From the NCBI GenBank assembly GCA_963843525.1, contig CAWJKM010000007.1, positions 682,001 to 746,000 on the forward strand: a DNA stretch of 64,000 bases, given 5' to 3'. Shown here one piece after another: positions 52,730 to 62,627 of this stretch. The DNA comes from DATJPR01 sp963843525 (GTDB taxonomy: Bacteria; Bacteroidota; Ignavibacteria; UBA10030; UBA6906). Every line of letters begins with the position of its first letter. Position 1 is the first letter of the stretch. Position numbers and translations under genes: made by a program. Under the pieces are notes generated by a model, which had not been told where the DNA came from, searched no databases, and saw only the letters and a program-made list of their open reading frames with translations.

Positions 52730-53288
52730 TCAGGAAGTGACGTTGGGTCAGTTGCTTTCCGTTCCCCTCGATCAGCGCTCTGCCGGAGGCTCCGGACCCC
52801 GGGCTGCTGAAGGAATGTCGAAGTTCAAGGAGCGGGTCAAAGCGGAGGTGAAGACAATCCATTGGCCGGCTTCGATGCCCGATCTCGTGGAAAAAGTAAC
52901 GCAGCTTCTCGATGTTCCTCTTCCGGACATCATGATTGAGGCATGGCGCAAGAGCGAGGAGATCGAGGAAGCACTCGACGAATCGCGCAAATCGCCGCAG
53001 GAGACGCGGTTTGTGGAGCTCGTAGAGCACACACTTTCGACGGAGTTCCGACCGAAGATCGAGATCCATATCGGCAGGTCGCTTGCGAAAACCATCGAGT
53101 TTCTCGTAGAAGTCTCGCTGACCCTGAAGGGGGCAGAGCTTCATGTACAGGGTGGCGAAGTTCGTGCAATCAGGGCGGGCTCGTGCGAGGCAGAGGGAAC
53201 GATGAAGTACCAGGATCTGACGATCGCAGAGAAGAAGCTGGGCACACTACATCTCCCGGAAGTAATGCTTGTCGGTCATTCGCGATAG
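52722..53288 (+). CDS. conserved-looking 188-residue protein of unknown function, coupled to the PKD gene
   Basis: No signal peptide. An N-terminal helical half (LVEKVTQLLDVPLPDIMIEA, WRKSEEIEEALDESRKSPQE) precedes a beta-rich half (PKIEIHIGRSLAKTIEFLVE, VSLTLKGAELHVQGGEVRAI, RAGSCEAEGTMKY). The layout recalls a family of about 180-residue hypothetical proteins, but I cannot name it. It overlaps the preceding stop by 8 bases and precedes the TcA gene by 112 bases. A cytoplasmic chaperone or accessory role for the giant protein is an inference from position only. Confidence 0.75.
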   Translation: MSDQEVTLGQLLSVPLDQRSAGGSGPRAAEGMSKFKERVKAEVKTIHWPASMPDLVEKVTQLLDVPLPDIMIEAWRKSEEIEEALDESRKSPQETRFVELVEHTLSTEFRPKIEIHIGRSLAKTIEFLVEVSLTLKGAELHVQGGEVRAIRAGSCEAEGTMKYQDLTIAEKKLGTLHLPEVMLVGHSR

Positions 53289-53400
53289 TCCGTGACCGTT
53301 CCCAAGGCAATCGTCCAAACTCGCGCGACGAGCAGGAAAAGGAACTGCGAAGCGGTACGGCAGAAATCAACTCAAGACACTTCATGAAGGGGCATCTCCA

Positions 53401-53784
53401 ATGGCGGCAAGGGTCGTGAAGAAACTCTTCGTGGTGCATGGCACCGTCACAGACATCCAGGGAAAAGGGGTGGCGGCTGCTTCCGTGACAGTGTCGCGTC
53501 AGCGCATTCGTGACAGGGTCCGTTTAAAGACGGGGAAGACTGCGGCGGATGGGACCTACCGCATTTCCTATCAGCCGCCTGAAGCGGGATCCGGGAAGTT
53601 GCTTGTCGTCGTTGAGGCCCGTTCCCGCAGACTCAAATCGCCGCTCGAATCCCCCGCAACGCCCGCCCAGCCCGATCTCAACCTCGACCTTGCGGCCCAA
53701 TCTCGCGACGGCTCCGAATACGCCGGGCTTCAGCGGGCTGTGCGCCCCCTCCTGCAAACGGCTGGACCTGAGCGACCTGGTTGA
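53401..53784 (+). CDS. N-terminal carboxypeptidase-regulatory-like domain of the frameshifted TcA-like gene
   Basis: The first 118 or so residues of the giant protein, before a frameshift at AAA 53756-53758. A transthyretin-like or CarboxypepD_reg domain is clear: HGTVTDIQGKGVAAASVTVS, GKTAADGTYRISYQPPEAG and LLVVVEARSRR. After it, EYAGLQRAVRPLL leads into the TcA body. AAGGGGCATCTCC precedes the ATG. Past 53755 this frame gives nonsense and stops at 53784, while the +1 frame continues RLDLSDLVENDVHHDITFLA. Confidence 0.75.
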   Translation: MAARVVKKLFVVHGTVTDIQGKGVAAASVTVSRQRIRDRVRLKTGKTAADGTYRISYQPPEAGSGKLLVVVEARSRRLKSPLESPATPAQPDLNLDLAAQSRDGSEYAGLQRAVRPLLQTAGPERPG

Positions 53785-56700
53785 AAACGATGTACACCAT
53801 GACATAACCTTTCTCGCTGAAGAAACCGGGAATGCGAAGGAACAGATTGTCCGACTGACACTCTCCGCCCGACTCGAGGAGGCCTACAAGATTCCCGGCG
53901 CGGTCTTCTTCGCATTCCTTCGTCAGCACATTCCCTCGTCACTGCCGAGTCCCTTGCTTGACGCCACCGAGAACTTCACGCTGGTAGAGGGATTGGTCCA
54001 AAGGATCGCATCATTGATTTTCGGACTCTCCGCGCAAGTGCAAACGGGAGCGCTGGATGCGGCGGTAAAGGGTGCAATCATTGGGCCACGCTTTGCTCGC
54101 GAGATTTCAAGTCTGGCGGCGGCTCTACAAAAACTCCACGTCACCGACATTCTTGCGAGTCCATATCTTGTTGGAAAAACCAATCTCGGGGACCTTCTGA
54201 CCATCTCCGGCTTGGCGGCGGCAAAGCATCAGGCGTTCGCGACCGCGCTCGCGGAGAACACACAGTCGATGACAAAGTTCTGGACCACACTCGCGGACGG
54301 CACGCACGGGTTCACGAGCGCTGAAGTCTCGTCCATCGAGCGGACGCTTACCATTGGGACGTTTGTCAAGAACCATGCGCCGCTTCTTCAACTGCTTCTT
54401 CAACGATTTGCACCCGGGGGAGCGACCCAACTTTCCGATCTCGCCCGACTGACACTAAAGGACTGGGAGGATCTCGTCAATCAATCCGGCCCTCCGCCGA
54501 GCATCGAGGGCGCTGGTACAACGAGTCCGGCCGAAATCTTTGCACGAGTGGTGTATGCGCGTGTGACGAGGGCGTTTCCGACAATCGCACTTGCGAGCCG
54601 AATAGTTTCCGGCAAAGTGGTCCCGCCCTCAGAGCAGGCTCCCCTCAACCAGTTCTTTACCAACAACGGGCAGATCAACCTGCTGCGCAACAATATCGCA
54701 GCGTACCTTACACAACAGGGTGAAAAGGCCTTCACGGGAATTGCGCCGGCTGATCGACCGGCCGTGGTTTCGAATGCGCGACGCCTGCAACGGGTGCTGT
54801 ATGTCACTCCGGAGGTCGATGCAGCACAAACGCTTCTCACCATGGGGATCCACTCGGCAACCCAAATCGCGATGATGGGTCGTCAACAGTTCTTCCTCAA
54901 AGGAACCGGGGCAGGTCTCACCAAGCCCGAGACGAATCGAATATACAGTACCGCGGTTCAACGCTATTCGGGAATGGTCGCGCTCTACACGCAACTCAAC
55001 AGGCATGCGATCGGCATCTGGCCCAAAGCGGTGGGCGATGTGTCCGTGCTCGACGGTCCGACAACCCAGGCTGTCGCGCGGGATCAATCTCTCTCTACAC
55101 TTTTCGGATCCCAGGATTATTGTGCGGTTGATTCCTGTACCTCCATCCTGAGTCCCGCGGCATATCTCTGTGACCTCCTCTACTGGCTCCGTTACCGGAT
55201 GACCGGAGCGCAATCCGCACTCGATGTGCTGAATTTGCGTCGCCCTGATATCGCCAACCTGAAATTGAATTGCCCGAATACGGAGGTCCCTCTCCCGTAC
55301 ATCGATCTTGTCAATGAAATCCTGAGTGACGCCATCAGTCCCGCCGTCCCCTGGATTGCAAGCACGAGTCAGAAGGTGGGGGACCAGGTTCTGGACAGCA
55401 ACGGCAATGTCGAACAGGCATCTGTCCAAGGGACGACGGGAGGGGTCGCCCCGGTGTGGGACACAACGCCTGGCGGCAGTACGACCGATGGGGGTGTCAC
55501 CTGGCTGAACGTTGGGCTGCCCTGGAAGCAGACGTCGGATGGAAAAACCGCTCCCGACCTCCTCGCCGCTCCCGAGTATTTCAATCAGATTGCGTTCAAG
55601 AAGATCTTTTCAGCCGATTATCCGCATTCTCTTCCGTACAGCGAGGGCCTGGATGAGTTGCGCGCGTATCTGCAACAATTCGGGATAGCGCTCTGGCAAC
55701 TCCGGAATGCCCTTCTTCCCCTACACAGTACGACGGTCGCCCAGCAGGCGGGCGTTGCTTCGGAACGGTTCATGCTTTCCCCGCACGGGGTCGAGCTCAT
55801 GACCGCGCCAAATTTCGTAACCGCTGCTGTTGCCTGGCATACGCCGGCTCCATCCACCGACCTTGTCCCGGTGCCCGCGTTCATGCACGCCGCGTCGATC
55901 ACCTACGATCAACTCCTTCAATTGCTCCAATCAACCTGGGTCCAGGGCAACGTCGACATCTTCATTGAGGGTATCAACGATCTCTGTGACACGAGCAAAG
56001 AAGCGCTGGCACCAGGCACCGCCCTCGCATCAGACATCACCGCGTCGCAGACTTCGATTACCGTGACCAGCAACGATGGATTTCCGTCGCCGAATTTCCA
56101 GATCAACATCGGCTCCGAGACGCTGCTTGTCACTGCGGTCGGTGGAACAAACAATACGACATGGACCGTCCAGCGCGGCCAGGCGGGGACGAGCGCTGCC
56201 GCTGCTTCAGCAGGCACCGGAGTTGCAGCGATCCCTCCGGTCCCGCTTGACGCCGATTTGCTTGATCGCGCGCATCGGTTCCTTCGCCTGTGGAGAGCAA
56301 CGGGCTACCAGATGTGGGAACTCGATCTTTTGATGCGGTCTGGAACAGTGGTAAACGGTGTTTTTGATCAAGGCGGTCTCGTCGCACTTGGCACATTCCG
56401 GCTCCTGCAGGACGAGACAGTGCTTTCCGTGGATGCTTTGCTCGCGTGGTTCCAACCGATGGACACGGTGTCCCATCGCGTCCCGGACAATGCGTGGACC
56501 ACACCGCTCTTCTCGCGGGTCTTCTTGAACCCGGCTATCGTCTTGTTGCATCCGGATGCCGATCTTGCTGCCGTGCTTTCGGGCACTGCGATGACTGATG
56601 GGAATCTGAGTCATCACCTCGATGCAATTCAGGCTTCACTCGGGTTATCCGGCGCGGACGCGACTATACTTGTCGCAACGTTCGGACTGGATGCGGCGAA

Positions 56701-59700
56701 TACGCTCACATTGGACAATCTGACACTGCTCTATCGTGTGACGAAGTATGCCTATGTCGCAAAGGTCTCCATCAGCGATCTGTTGAGCATCGCGGTGATG
56801 ATAAATCCCGGTGCGCCCAACACCGCAGCCGCAGTCAATGCCATCTTCAACAACATCCAGGCTGCAAGGGACGGCCTCCGAAATATCAAAGCCATCAAGC
56901 AATCAGGGTTCAGCGTGGACGCACTGAACTATCTGCTCACCCCGCCGGCGGCGGTGGCGCCTTTCTGGGCCGGAACGACGGGCATGACGGATGCCGCGAT
57001 TGCCTCTGCGATGGATGCTGTCCGGCAAGCCATCCTCAATCCGAGCGGCGGCGACGTGAACGGGACGGTCATCGCCGCCGTTGCCGCACAGCTGAACATT
57101 GCCAATGACATCGCGGCGTTCGTGATGCAGAACATCAAATTGTCGGGGACGGGGAATACCCTCCTCACAGTATTGACTGACGCGTCCATAACTTCGCCGC
57201 CGGGAGGGCCGTATCCGCCGTTCACACGCCTGTCGTATCAAAATCAGTTCTACGCGATGCAGATCCTTGACAAGATCCGTGTCATTGTCCAAAAACTGCA
57301 TCTCGTGAACGCCGACTTGTCGTGGCTGGTATCCAACGCCGGCGTCTACGGAGGGCTCGATTTCACTCAATTACCGATCATAAGTGCGCAACCTGCGATT
57401 GATACGGCGCATCTGTTGACCACTGTTCTTCTCGTGCAGCTCGCCCGCCTCTTCACTGCGGCACCTCCTGCGGCCCCGGTCCAGACCCTGTATGAGCTGA
57501 TTTCAGGTGTCCAGACGGGAGCGCTCGCGAACGAAGCCGCAACACAGACGGCGCTCAGCACCATCACTGGCTGGAAGTTGGCCGATGTTGCGGCGTTCAC
57601 ATCCGCTCTCGGTGTGGCGTTTGCGGCCGACTATCTGGCGCCGTTGACATACGATGCGCTCCGTACGCTGGAGGCGATGCTTGCCGCGACCTCAAATAAC
57701 GGCACTGCATCGCAACTCGTCTCCTGGGCCACGACGCCCACCGACGAAACGGCTGCCGAAGGCATGGCGGCTTCGGCCCTGAGTGTTCTCAAAACACGAT
57801 ACACGAACAGCGATTGGCTCACCGTTGCTCCTCCGATCATGAACCCGATCCGTGAGCATCGTTCCGCCGCACTGCAGGACTATCTCGTGGGGAACGGCGA
57901 TCACGCCGGACACGTCTTTCCGGACATCAATGGGCTGTTTGACTACTTCCTGATCGACACACAAATGAGTTCGTGCGAGGTCACGACCCGCGTTATCCAG
58001 GCATACGTCGCCGTTCAGATCTTCGTGGAACGGTGCCGGATGAACCTCGAGGCAGACAACAGCACAAAATGGCCTGGCATCCCCAACATGACGGTTGATG
58101 CGAACGATGACGCATGGGATTGGTGGTCATGGATGAAGCGCTATCGCATCTGGCAAGCCGCTCGCGAAGTGTTTCTCTATCCGGAGAACTGGCTGATCGA
58201 ATCACAGCGCTCTTCGCGCACGGAGATATACAAGAAGCTCGAGCAGGATGTCCACCAGGGTGAACACAGCTCAACGCAATTCGAGAGCGTCGCGCTGAAC
58301 TACCTCGACGGCCTGGACGACGTTGCGCACTTGACCGTCACCGGGACCTGCCCGGATCCGGTCACAAAGGCGATTCATGTCGTAGCGCGGGCGCAGACAG
58401 ACCCGCCGCGCTATTACCACCGTACGTTTCAGGATGGGGCGTGGGCCGGTTGGGTGAAAATCCCGCTGGACATCAAGGCGCTCCATGTTGTTCCGGCCGT
58501 GTATCGGAATAGCCTTTGCCTGTTCTGGCCGGAGATTCAAGTGCACAAAGAGCCCCATCAAGATGTGCCGGCGGCGCAGCCCAATCCTGACCCGCCGAGT
58601 CAGGAAGTCGCGCGGTACGTTTCGATAGGACTCTCCTTCACCGTCTACCGGAACAACGCCTGGACGCCGGCACAGGCAGCGAAGGGGAAGCTGTTCGATA
58701 TCCCAATCCTTTCCTCCCAAACAGCAGGCGACGCACGGTCGGTTGCTGCACGATACTCGTTGAAAGTGCAGACGTCGCAGCCGTCGCCGACATACGGACC
58801 ATCCGTGTTCGTGGACGTCTTTCGCTTCGACGACTATTCCGTGAATGCTTTCGCGGTATCGGTCAACGACGGGCCGTGGACGACGACGAGCTCTGTTGCC
58901 GGAGAGCAGCCGACGGCGCTGCATATCGGGCGCGCGGTCTTCGACGGCAGGTTTGGCGACCTCGAACTTCGGAACGTGGCAACACTCTACAACGGTCCGG
59001 GAGACATTTCGATGCTGAGTCTTCTGACCCATGCGCAACAGCTCTACGGGCCCGATGCACAACCCCTCATCCCCCTGGCGACACCTGATCCCGATCTTGC
59101 CGGTGAGCCGGGCTTGACGCCGCAAAACGGCGGCCTTATCACTCAGCCGCGCGGCGTGGGGCAACCGGCGACGATTCCTCTCGCCTTCACTTCCATCCCC
59201 CATGAAGTGCCAACCGGGTCAGTCACGCTGCTGAACACGGCGCCGGTGCCGTTCATCGTGATCGGCCCGGTCACCGCACTGAACTTCGATCCATCGTCCT
59301 ATTTCTTCTACCAGGACAATCGGCGCTGCTACTTCGTCGACACCCAGCGCTGGTACTGGTCGGGCAGCATGTGGACCCCGGTTCCGCCGTCGAACCCTTC
59401 GGCAGCGCCATTTGAAGCCCGCTACTACTTCCATCGGTTTTACCATCCCTATACGCGTCTCCTCTGGCATCAACTCAGCAGCGAAGGTTTCCCCGGGATC
59501 TACAATCCTGATCTTCAGCAGAGTCCTGATCACGTTGACCCGACGGGTGCCGATGTGTTCAGTTTCAGCGGGACATATCAGCCCGTCATTCCCCGTGTGA
59601 GCTGGGGTGAAAACAATGAAATTCTCGACTTCAACCCGGATGCGGCATATTCGGTCTACAACTGGGAGCTCTTCTTCCATGTCCCGTTGTATGCGGCCGG

Positions 59701-62626
59701 ATTGCTGAGCCAGAACCAGCAATTCGAAGACGCGACAAAGTGGTTCCATTACATTTTCGATCCGACCCGACAGGGGACAGACGCGGCGCCGCAACGTTTC
59801 TGGATTCCCAAACCGTTGCACGATCTGACGAGTGCGGCGATTATTCAACAGCGCATCAACAACCTGCTCCTTCTTGTGAATCAAAGCGATCCCGCAACGG
59901 TGGGACAAGTCAAGCGTTGGCGGGATGATCCGTTCAATCCTTTCGCTATCGCCGACCTCCGCCCGGTGGCCTACATGAAGAGCGTGGTGATGCAGTATCT
60001 TGACAATCTGATTGCCTGGGCAGACAATCTCTTTGCCACCGATTCACGGGAAGCGTTGAGCGAGGCCACGCTGCTTTATGTCATCGCGGCGGAAATACTC
60101 GGGCCGCAGCCGTCGGCGATCACCCCCCCGCGGCACGCGGATGATTCCTACAATGAACTCGCCCCGAAGCTGGATGCCTTCGCCAATGCCATGGTGGATA
60201 TTGAAAACGCACTTGGCAGCGGCGGGGGAGGGATGGGCGGAGGCGGCAACACCCTGCCAGGTCCGCAGACGTTCTATTTCAAGATTCCACCGAATGACAA
60301 GCTCCTGGGCTACTGGACGACGGTTGGAGACCGTCTCTTCAAGCTGCGTCATTGCCAGAATATCCAGGGGGTAACGCGCCAGCTCGCCCTCTTCGATGCG
60401 CCGATCGATCCGGGTTTGCTGGTGAAGGCCCAGGCCGCCGGGATCGATCTTGGGTCGGTTCTTTCGGACGTGTTCGTCCCGCTCCCGATCTATCGTTACA
60501 CGGCCCTCTACACGCAGGCGCTCGATTTCGTCAACGCGGTCCGCGCCTATGGCTCGGCGTTGCAGGCAGCGCTCGAGAAAAGCGACGCCGACGCTCTTGC
60601 TGTGCTCACGGCAACGAACCAGCAGCAATTGCTCAGCGACGCGGATCAGATTTTCGATTGGCAGGTTCAGATGGCCAACAATGCCATCGAGGCGCTCCAG
60701 AACACGCGGGACATCGCGGACGAGAAATACAACCACTACAACGATCTGACGAATGCGGAGAACTTTGCCAATATCGCGGAGTGGACAAGTGTTGGACTGG
60801 CCACCACCGCCGCAGTGCTCAATGCGATAGCGACCGGAACCAAAACCGCAGCGGGGGCAGCCCACGCATTTCCGGACGTCACTGTCGGCGTGATGGGTTT
60901 CGGCGGCACAGCGGTTGCCATCGTCAAGGAAGGGGGGAGCCACGCGGGTCATGCCGCGGGTGAAGGTGGCAATGCGATTGCCGTCCTCGCGGGCATCGCG
61001 GAGAAGGCGGGGGCCATCGCCAAAACGATCGGCGACTGGTGGCATCGGCGCGACGACAACCAGCAAAAGGCCACTGAAGCCCAGGCGGACCGGGACAAGG
61101 CGGACATCCAACTTGCCGGCCTGGGCCTGGCGCTGCAGATCGCTCAGCAGAACCAGATCAATCATCAGACACAGATCGATCAACTTCAAACGCAGATCGA
61201 TTTCCTGACGGACAAGTTCACCAACCAGGATCTCTATGATTGGATGGCGGGGCAACTGGCCGATACGTATTTCCAGAGCTACAAACTGGCCTTCCGTTTA
61301 TGCAAGCAGGTCGAGAAGTGCTACCAATACGAACTCGGGATCCCGGACAGCAACTTCATACAGTTCGGATATTGGGATAGTCTGCACAAGGGTCTTCTTG
61401 CCGGAGAGACACTGAACCATGATTTGCGCCGCATGCAATCCTCGTACCTCGACTCAAACAAGCGGCGGTTTGAACTCTCACGATTCATCTCGCTGGCGGC
61501 GCTTGACCCGACCGCGTTGCAGCAGTTGTTGACCACCGGCACGTGTGATTTCGACCTGCCCGAGTCGTTGTTCGATCAGGACTACCCCGGGCACTACAAC
61601 CGCCACCTCCTGCGCGTCAGCGCGACCGTTGTCTATCCCAGCCCGGGGAAATTCGACAATGTGAAGGCGACCCTGACTCTCACCAAGAACAAAGTGCGGA
61701 TTGCTACCACGGCATCGTCAAGTGCCGACTATGGCGAGGTGGGACCGTCGGATCCCCGCTTTGTCTATGACTACGGCGCCGTGCCGCAGAAGATCGCTCT
61801 CGGCAACGCCCAGGACGACCCGGGATTGTTCCAGACTGCACTCAGCAATAACCTGAGCGACCAGAGATATCTGCCGTTCGAAGGGGCGGGCGCGATCAGT
61901 TCGTGGCGGCTCGAGATACCACAGGCAAGCAACGAACTCGACCTCACCACTGTCAGCGATGTGGTCTTGCACCTGTACTATACATCGCTCGATGGAGGCG
62001 ATGCACTCAAACAAATTGTGAAACAGTTCGCCCTGGACAATCTGCCTACGTCGGGGACAAAAGTCTTTAGCGCAGTAAATGACTTCGTTGCTGCTCCGCC
62101 GGCCGTTGATGTGCCGTATCCACTTTCGCCCTGGCAGGCGTTTCTTTCGAAGCAACCTGCGATCATCGGGACGATGCCGTACCAGGTGGACGGCCTGCAA
62201 CGTTGGCAGGCCTTCAACAACCCACCCACGGCAGAAACCGCTGACCCGGCGCATCCCGGGCAACAAAAGGTGGCAAGCAGCGATCAGGTGCTGAAGTTGA
62301 CCCTCTCACCTGCGAAGTTTCCGCCGTGGACCCGTGGCAAGACGATCAGCGTGACGTCATTGACGGTGTTGACCGTTTCATGGCCAAGCGGAGTGAGCTT
62401 CGTCCTGGCGCCGCAGGCGCCGTTGCCGATCGCGCCCATCACGATGAATCCGGTGGGTGGCGTTACCGAACCGAACATTTGCATGGGCACTGTGGCGATG
62501 CCGCCGAACACTCCGCTCGGAACATGGCTATTCAAGCTGCAGAAGCAGGGTGCTGCCGATTTTCAGTCGCTCACGAAGGACGATCTCGGAGACATTCTCC
62601 TCATCGTGAACTTCCAGGTCAGCTAA
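53759..62626 (+). CDS. giant Tc-toxin A-subunit (TcA)-like protein
   Basis: About 2955 residues read from the frameshift; roughly 3070 with the N-terminal piece. TcA landmarks in order: the VRP1-like start (LFGSQDYCAVDSCTSILSPA, then AYLCDLLYWLRY and NTEVPLPYIDLVNEIL, 55110-55330); a long helical shell; the neuraminidase-like domain (WKRYRIWQ/VFLYPENWLIE, about 58110-59300); a helical pore region (60660-61230, with YVIAAEILGPQP before it); and the C-terminal TcB-binding domain (GYWDSLHKGLLAGETL, LPESLFDQDYPGHYNRH, 61370-61610). Known role of TcA: a pentameric bell with a needle that delivers a TcB-TcC cocoon into target cells. No TcB or TcC gene lies in the window. Two phage-tail-type modules are inserted at 55366-55518 and 56032-56235. 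No signal peptide. Confidence 0.88.
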   Translation, partial: RLDLSDLVENDVHHDITFLAEETGNAKEQIVRLTLSARLEEAYKIPGAVFFAFLRQHIPSSLPSPLLDATENFTLVEGLVQRIASLIFGLSAQVQTGALDAAVKGAIIGPRFAREISSLAAALQKLHVTDILASPYLVGKTNLGDLLTISGLAAAKHQAFATALAENTQSMTKFWTTLADGTHGFTSAEVSSIERTLTIGTFVKNHAPLLQLLLQRFAPGGATQLSDLARLTLKDWEDLVNQSGPPPSIEGAGTTSPAEIFARVVYARVTRAFPTIALASRIVSGKVVPPSEQAPLNQFFTNNGQINLLRNNIAAYLTQQGEKAFTGIAPADRPAVVSNARRLQRVLYVTPEVDAAQTLLTMGIHSATQIAMMGRQQFFLKGTGAGLTKPETNRIYSTAVQRYSGMVALYTQLNRHAIGIWPKAVGDVSVLDGPTTQAVARDQSLSTLFGSQDYCAVDSCTSILSPAAYLCDLLYWLRYRMTGAQSALDVLNLRRPDIANLKLNCPNTEVPLPYIDLVNEILSDAISPAVPWIASTSQKVGDQVLDSNGNVEQASVQGTTGGVAPVWDTTPGGSTTDGGVTWLNVGLPWKQTSDGKTAPDLLAAPEYFNQIAFKKIFSADYPHSLPYSEGLDELRAYLQQFGIALWQLRNALLPLHSTTVAQQAGVASERFMLSPHGVELMTAPNFVTAAVAWHTPAPSTDLVPVPAFMHAASITYDQLLQLLQSTWVQGNVDIFIEGINDLCDTSKEALAPGTALASDITASQTSITVTSNDGFPSPNFQINIGSETLLVTAVGGTNNTTWTVQRGQAGTSAAAASAGTGVAAIPPVPLDADLLDRAHRFLRLWRATGYQMWELDLLMRSGTVVNGVFDQGGLVALGTFRLLQDETVLSVDALLAWFQPMDTVSHRVPDNAWTTPLFSRVFLNPAIVLLHPDADLAAVLSGTAMTDGNLSHHLDAIQASLGLSGADATILVATFGLDAANTLTLDNLTLLYRVTKYAYVAKVSISDLLSIAVMINPGAPNTAAAVNAIFNNIQAARDGLRNIKAIKQSGFSVDALNYLLTPPAAVAPFWAGTTGMTDAAIASAMDAVRQAILNPSGGDVNGTVIAAVAAQLNIANDIAAFVMQNIKLSGTGNTLLTVLTDASITSPPGGPYPPFTRLSYQNQFYAMQILDKIRVIVQKLHLVNADLSWLVSNAGVYGGLDFTQLPIISAQPAIDTAHLLTTVLLVQLARLFTAAPPAAPVQTLYELISGVQTGALANEAATQTALSTITGWKLADVAAFTSALGVAFAADYLAPLTYDALRTLEAMLAATSNNGTASQLVSWATTPTDETAAEGMAASALSVLKTRYTNSDWLTVAPPIMNPIREHRSAALQDYLVGNGDHAGHVFPDINGLFDYFLIDTQMSSCEVTTRVIQAYVAVQIFVERCRMNLEADNSTKWPGIPNMTVDANDDAWDWWSWMKRYRIWQAAREVFLYPENWLIESQRSSRTEIYKKLEQDVHQGEHSSTQFESVALNYLDGLDDVAHLTVTGTCPDPVTKAIHVVARAQTDPPRYYHRTFQDGAWAGWVKIPLDIKALHVVPAVYRNSLCLFWPEIQVHKEPHQDVPAAQPNPDPPSQEVARYVSIGLSFTVYRNNAWTPAQAAKGKLFDIPILSSQTAGDARSVAARYSLKVQTSQPSPTYGPSVFVDVFRFDDYSVNAFAVSVNDGPWTTTSSVAGEQPTALHIGRAVFDGRFGDLELRNVATLYNGPGDISMLSLLTHAQQLYGPDAQPLIPLATPDPDLAGEPGLTPQNGGLITQPRGVGQPATIPLAFTSIPHEVPTGSVTLLNTAPVPFIVIGPVTALNFDPSSYFFYQDNRRCYFVDTQRWYWSGSMWTPVPPSNPSAAPFEARYYFHRFYHPYTRLLWHQLSSEGFPGIYNPDLQQSPDHVDPTGADVFSFSGTYQPVIPRVSWGENNEILDFNPDAAYSVYNWELFFHVPLYAAGLLSQNQQFEDATKWFHYIFDPTRQGTDAAPQRFWIPKPLHDLTSAAIIQQRINNLLLLVNQSDPATVGQVKRWRDDPFNPFAIADLRPVAYMKSVVMQYLDNLIAWADNLFATDSREALSEATLLYVIAAEILGPQPSAITPPRHADDSYNELAPKLDAFANAMVDIENALGSGGGGMGGGGNTLPGPQTFYFKIPPNDKLLGYWTTVGDRLFKLRHCQNIQGVTRQLALFDAPIDPGLLVKAQAAGIDLGSVLSDVFVPLPIYRYTALYTQALDFVNAVRAYGSALQAALEKSDADALAVLTATNQQQLLSDADQIFDWQVQMANNAIEALQNTRDIADEKYNHYNDLTNAENFANIAEWTSVGLATTAAVLNAIATGTKTAAGAAHAFPDVTVGVMGFGGTAVAIVKEGGSHAGHAAGEGGNAIAVLAGIAEKAGAIAKTIGDWWHRRDDNQQKATEAQADRDKADIQLAGLGLALQIAQQNQINHQTQIDQLQTQIDFLTDKFTNQDLYDWMAGQLADTYFQSYKLAFRLCKQVEKCYQYELGIPDSNFIQFGYWDSLHKGLLAGETLNHDLRRMQSSYLDSNKRRFELSRFISLAALDPTALQQLLTTGTCDFDLPESLFDQDYPGHYNRHLLRVSATVVYPSPGKFDNVKATLTLTKNKVRIATTASSSADYGEVGPSDPRFVYDYGAVPQKIALGNAQDDPGLFQTALSNNLSDQRYLPFEGAGAISSWRLEIPQASNELDLTTVSDVVLHLYYTSLDGGDALKQIVKQFALDNLPTSGTKVFSAVNDFVAAPPAVDVPYPLSPWQAFLSKQPAIIGTMPYQVDGLQRWQAFNNPPTAETADPAHPGQQKVASSDQVLKLTLSPAKFPPWTRGKTISVTSLTVLTVSWPSGVSFVLAPQAPLPIAPITMNPVGGVTEPNICMGTVAMPPNTPLGTWLFKLQKQGAADFQSLTKDDLGDILLIVNFQVS

Positions 62627-62627
62627 C

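Noticed and set aside
58271..61255. Two or three long minus-strand frames in the TcA-like gene
   Set aside because: They lie opposite the clear TcA domains and show the codon shadow of the plus strand.
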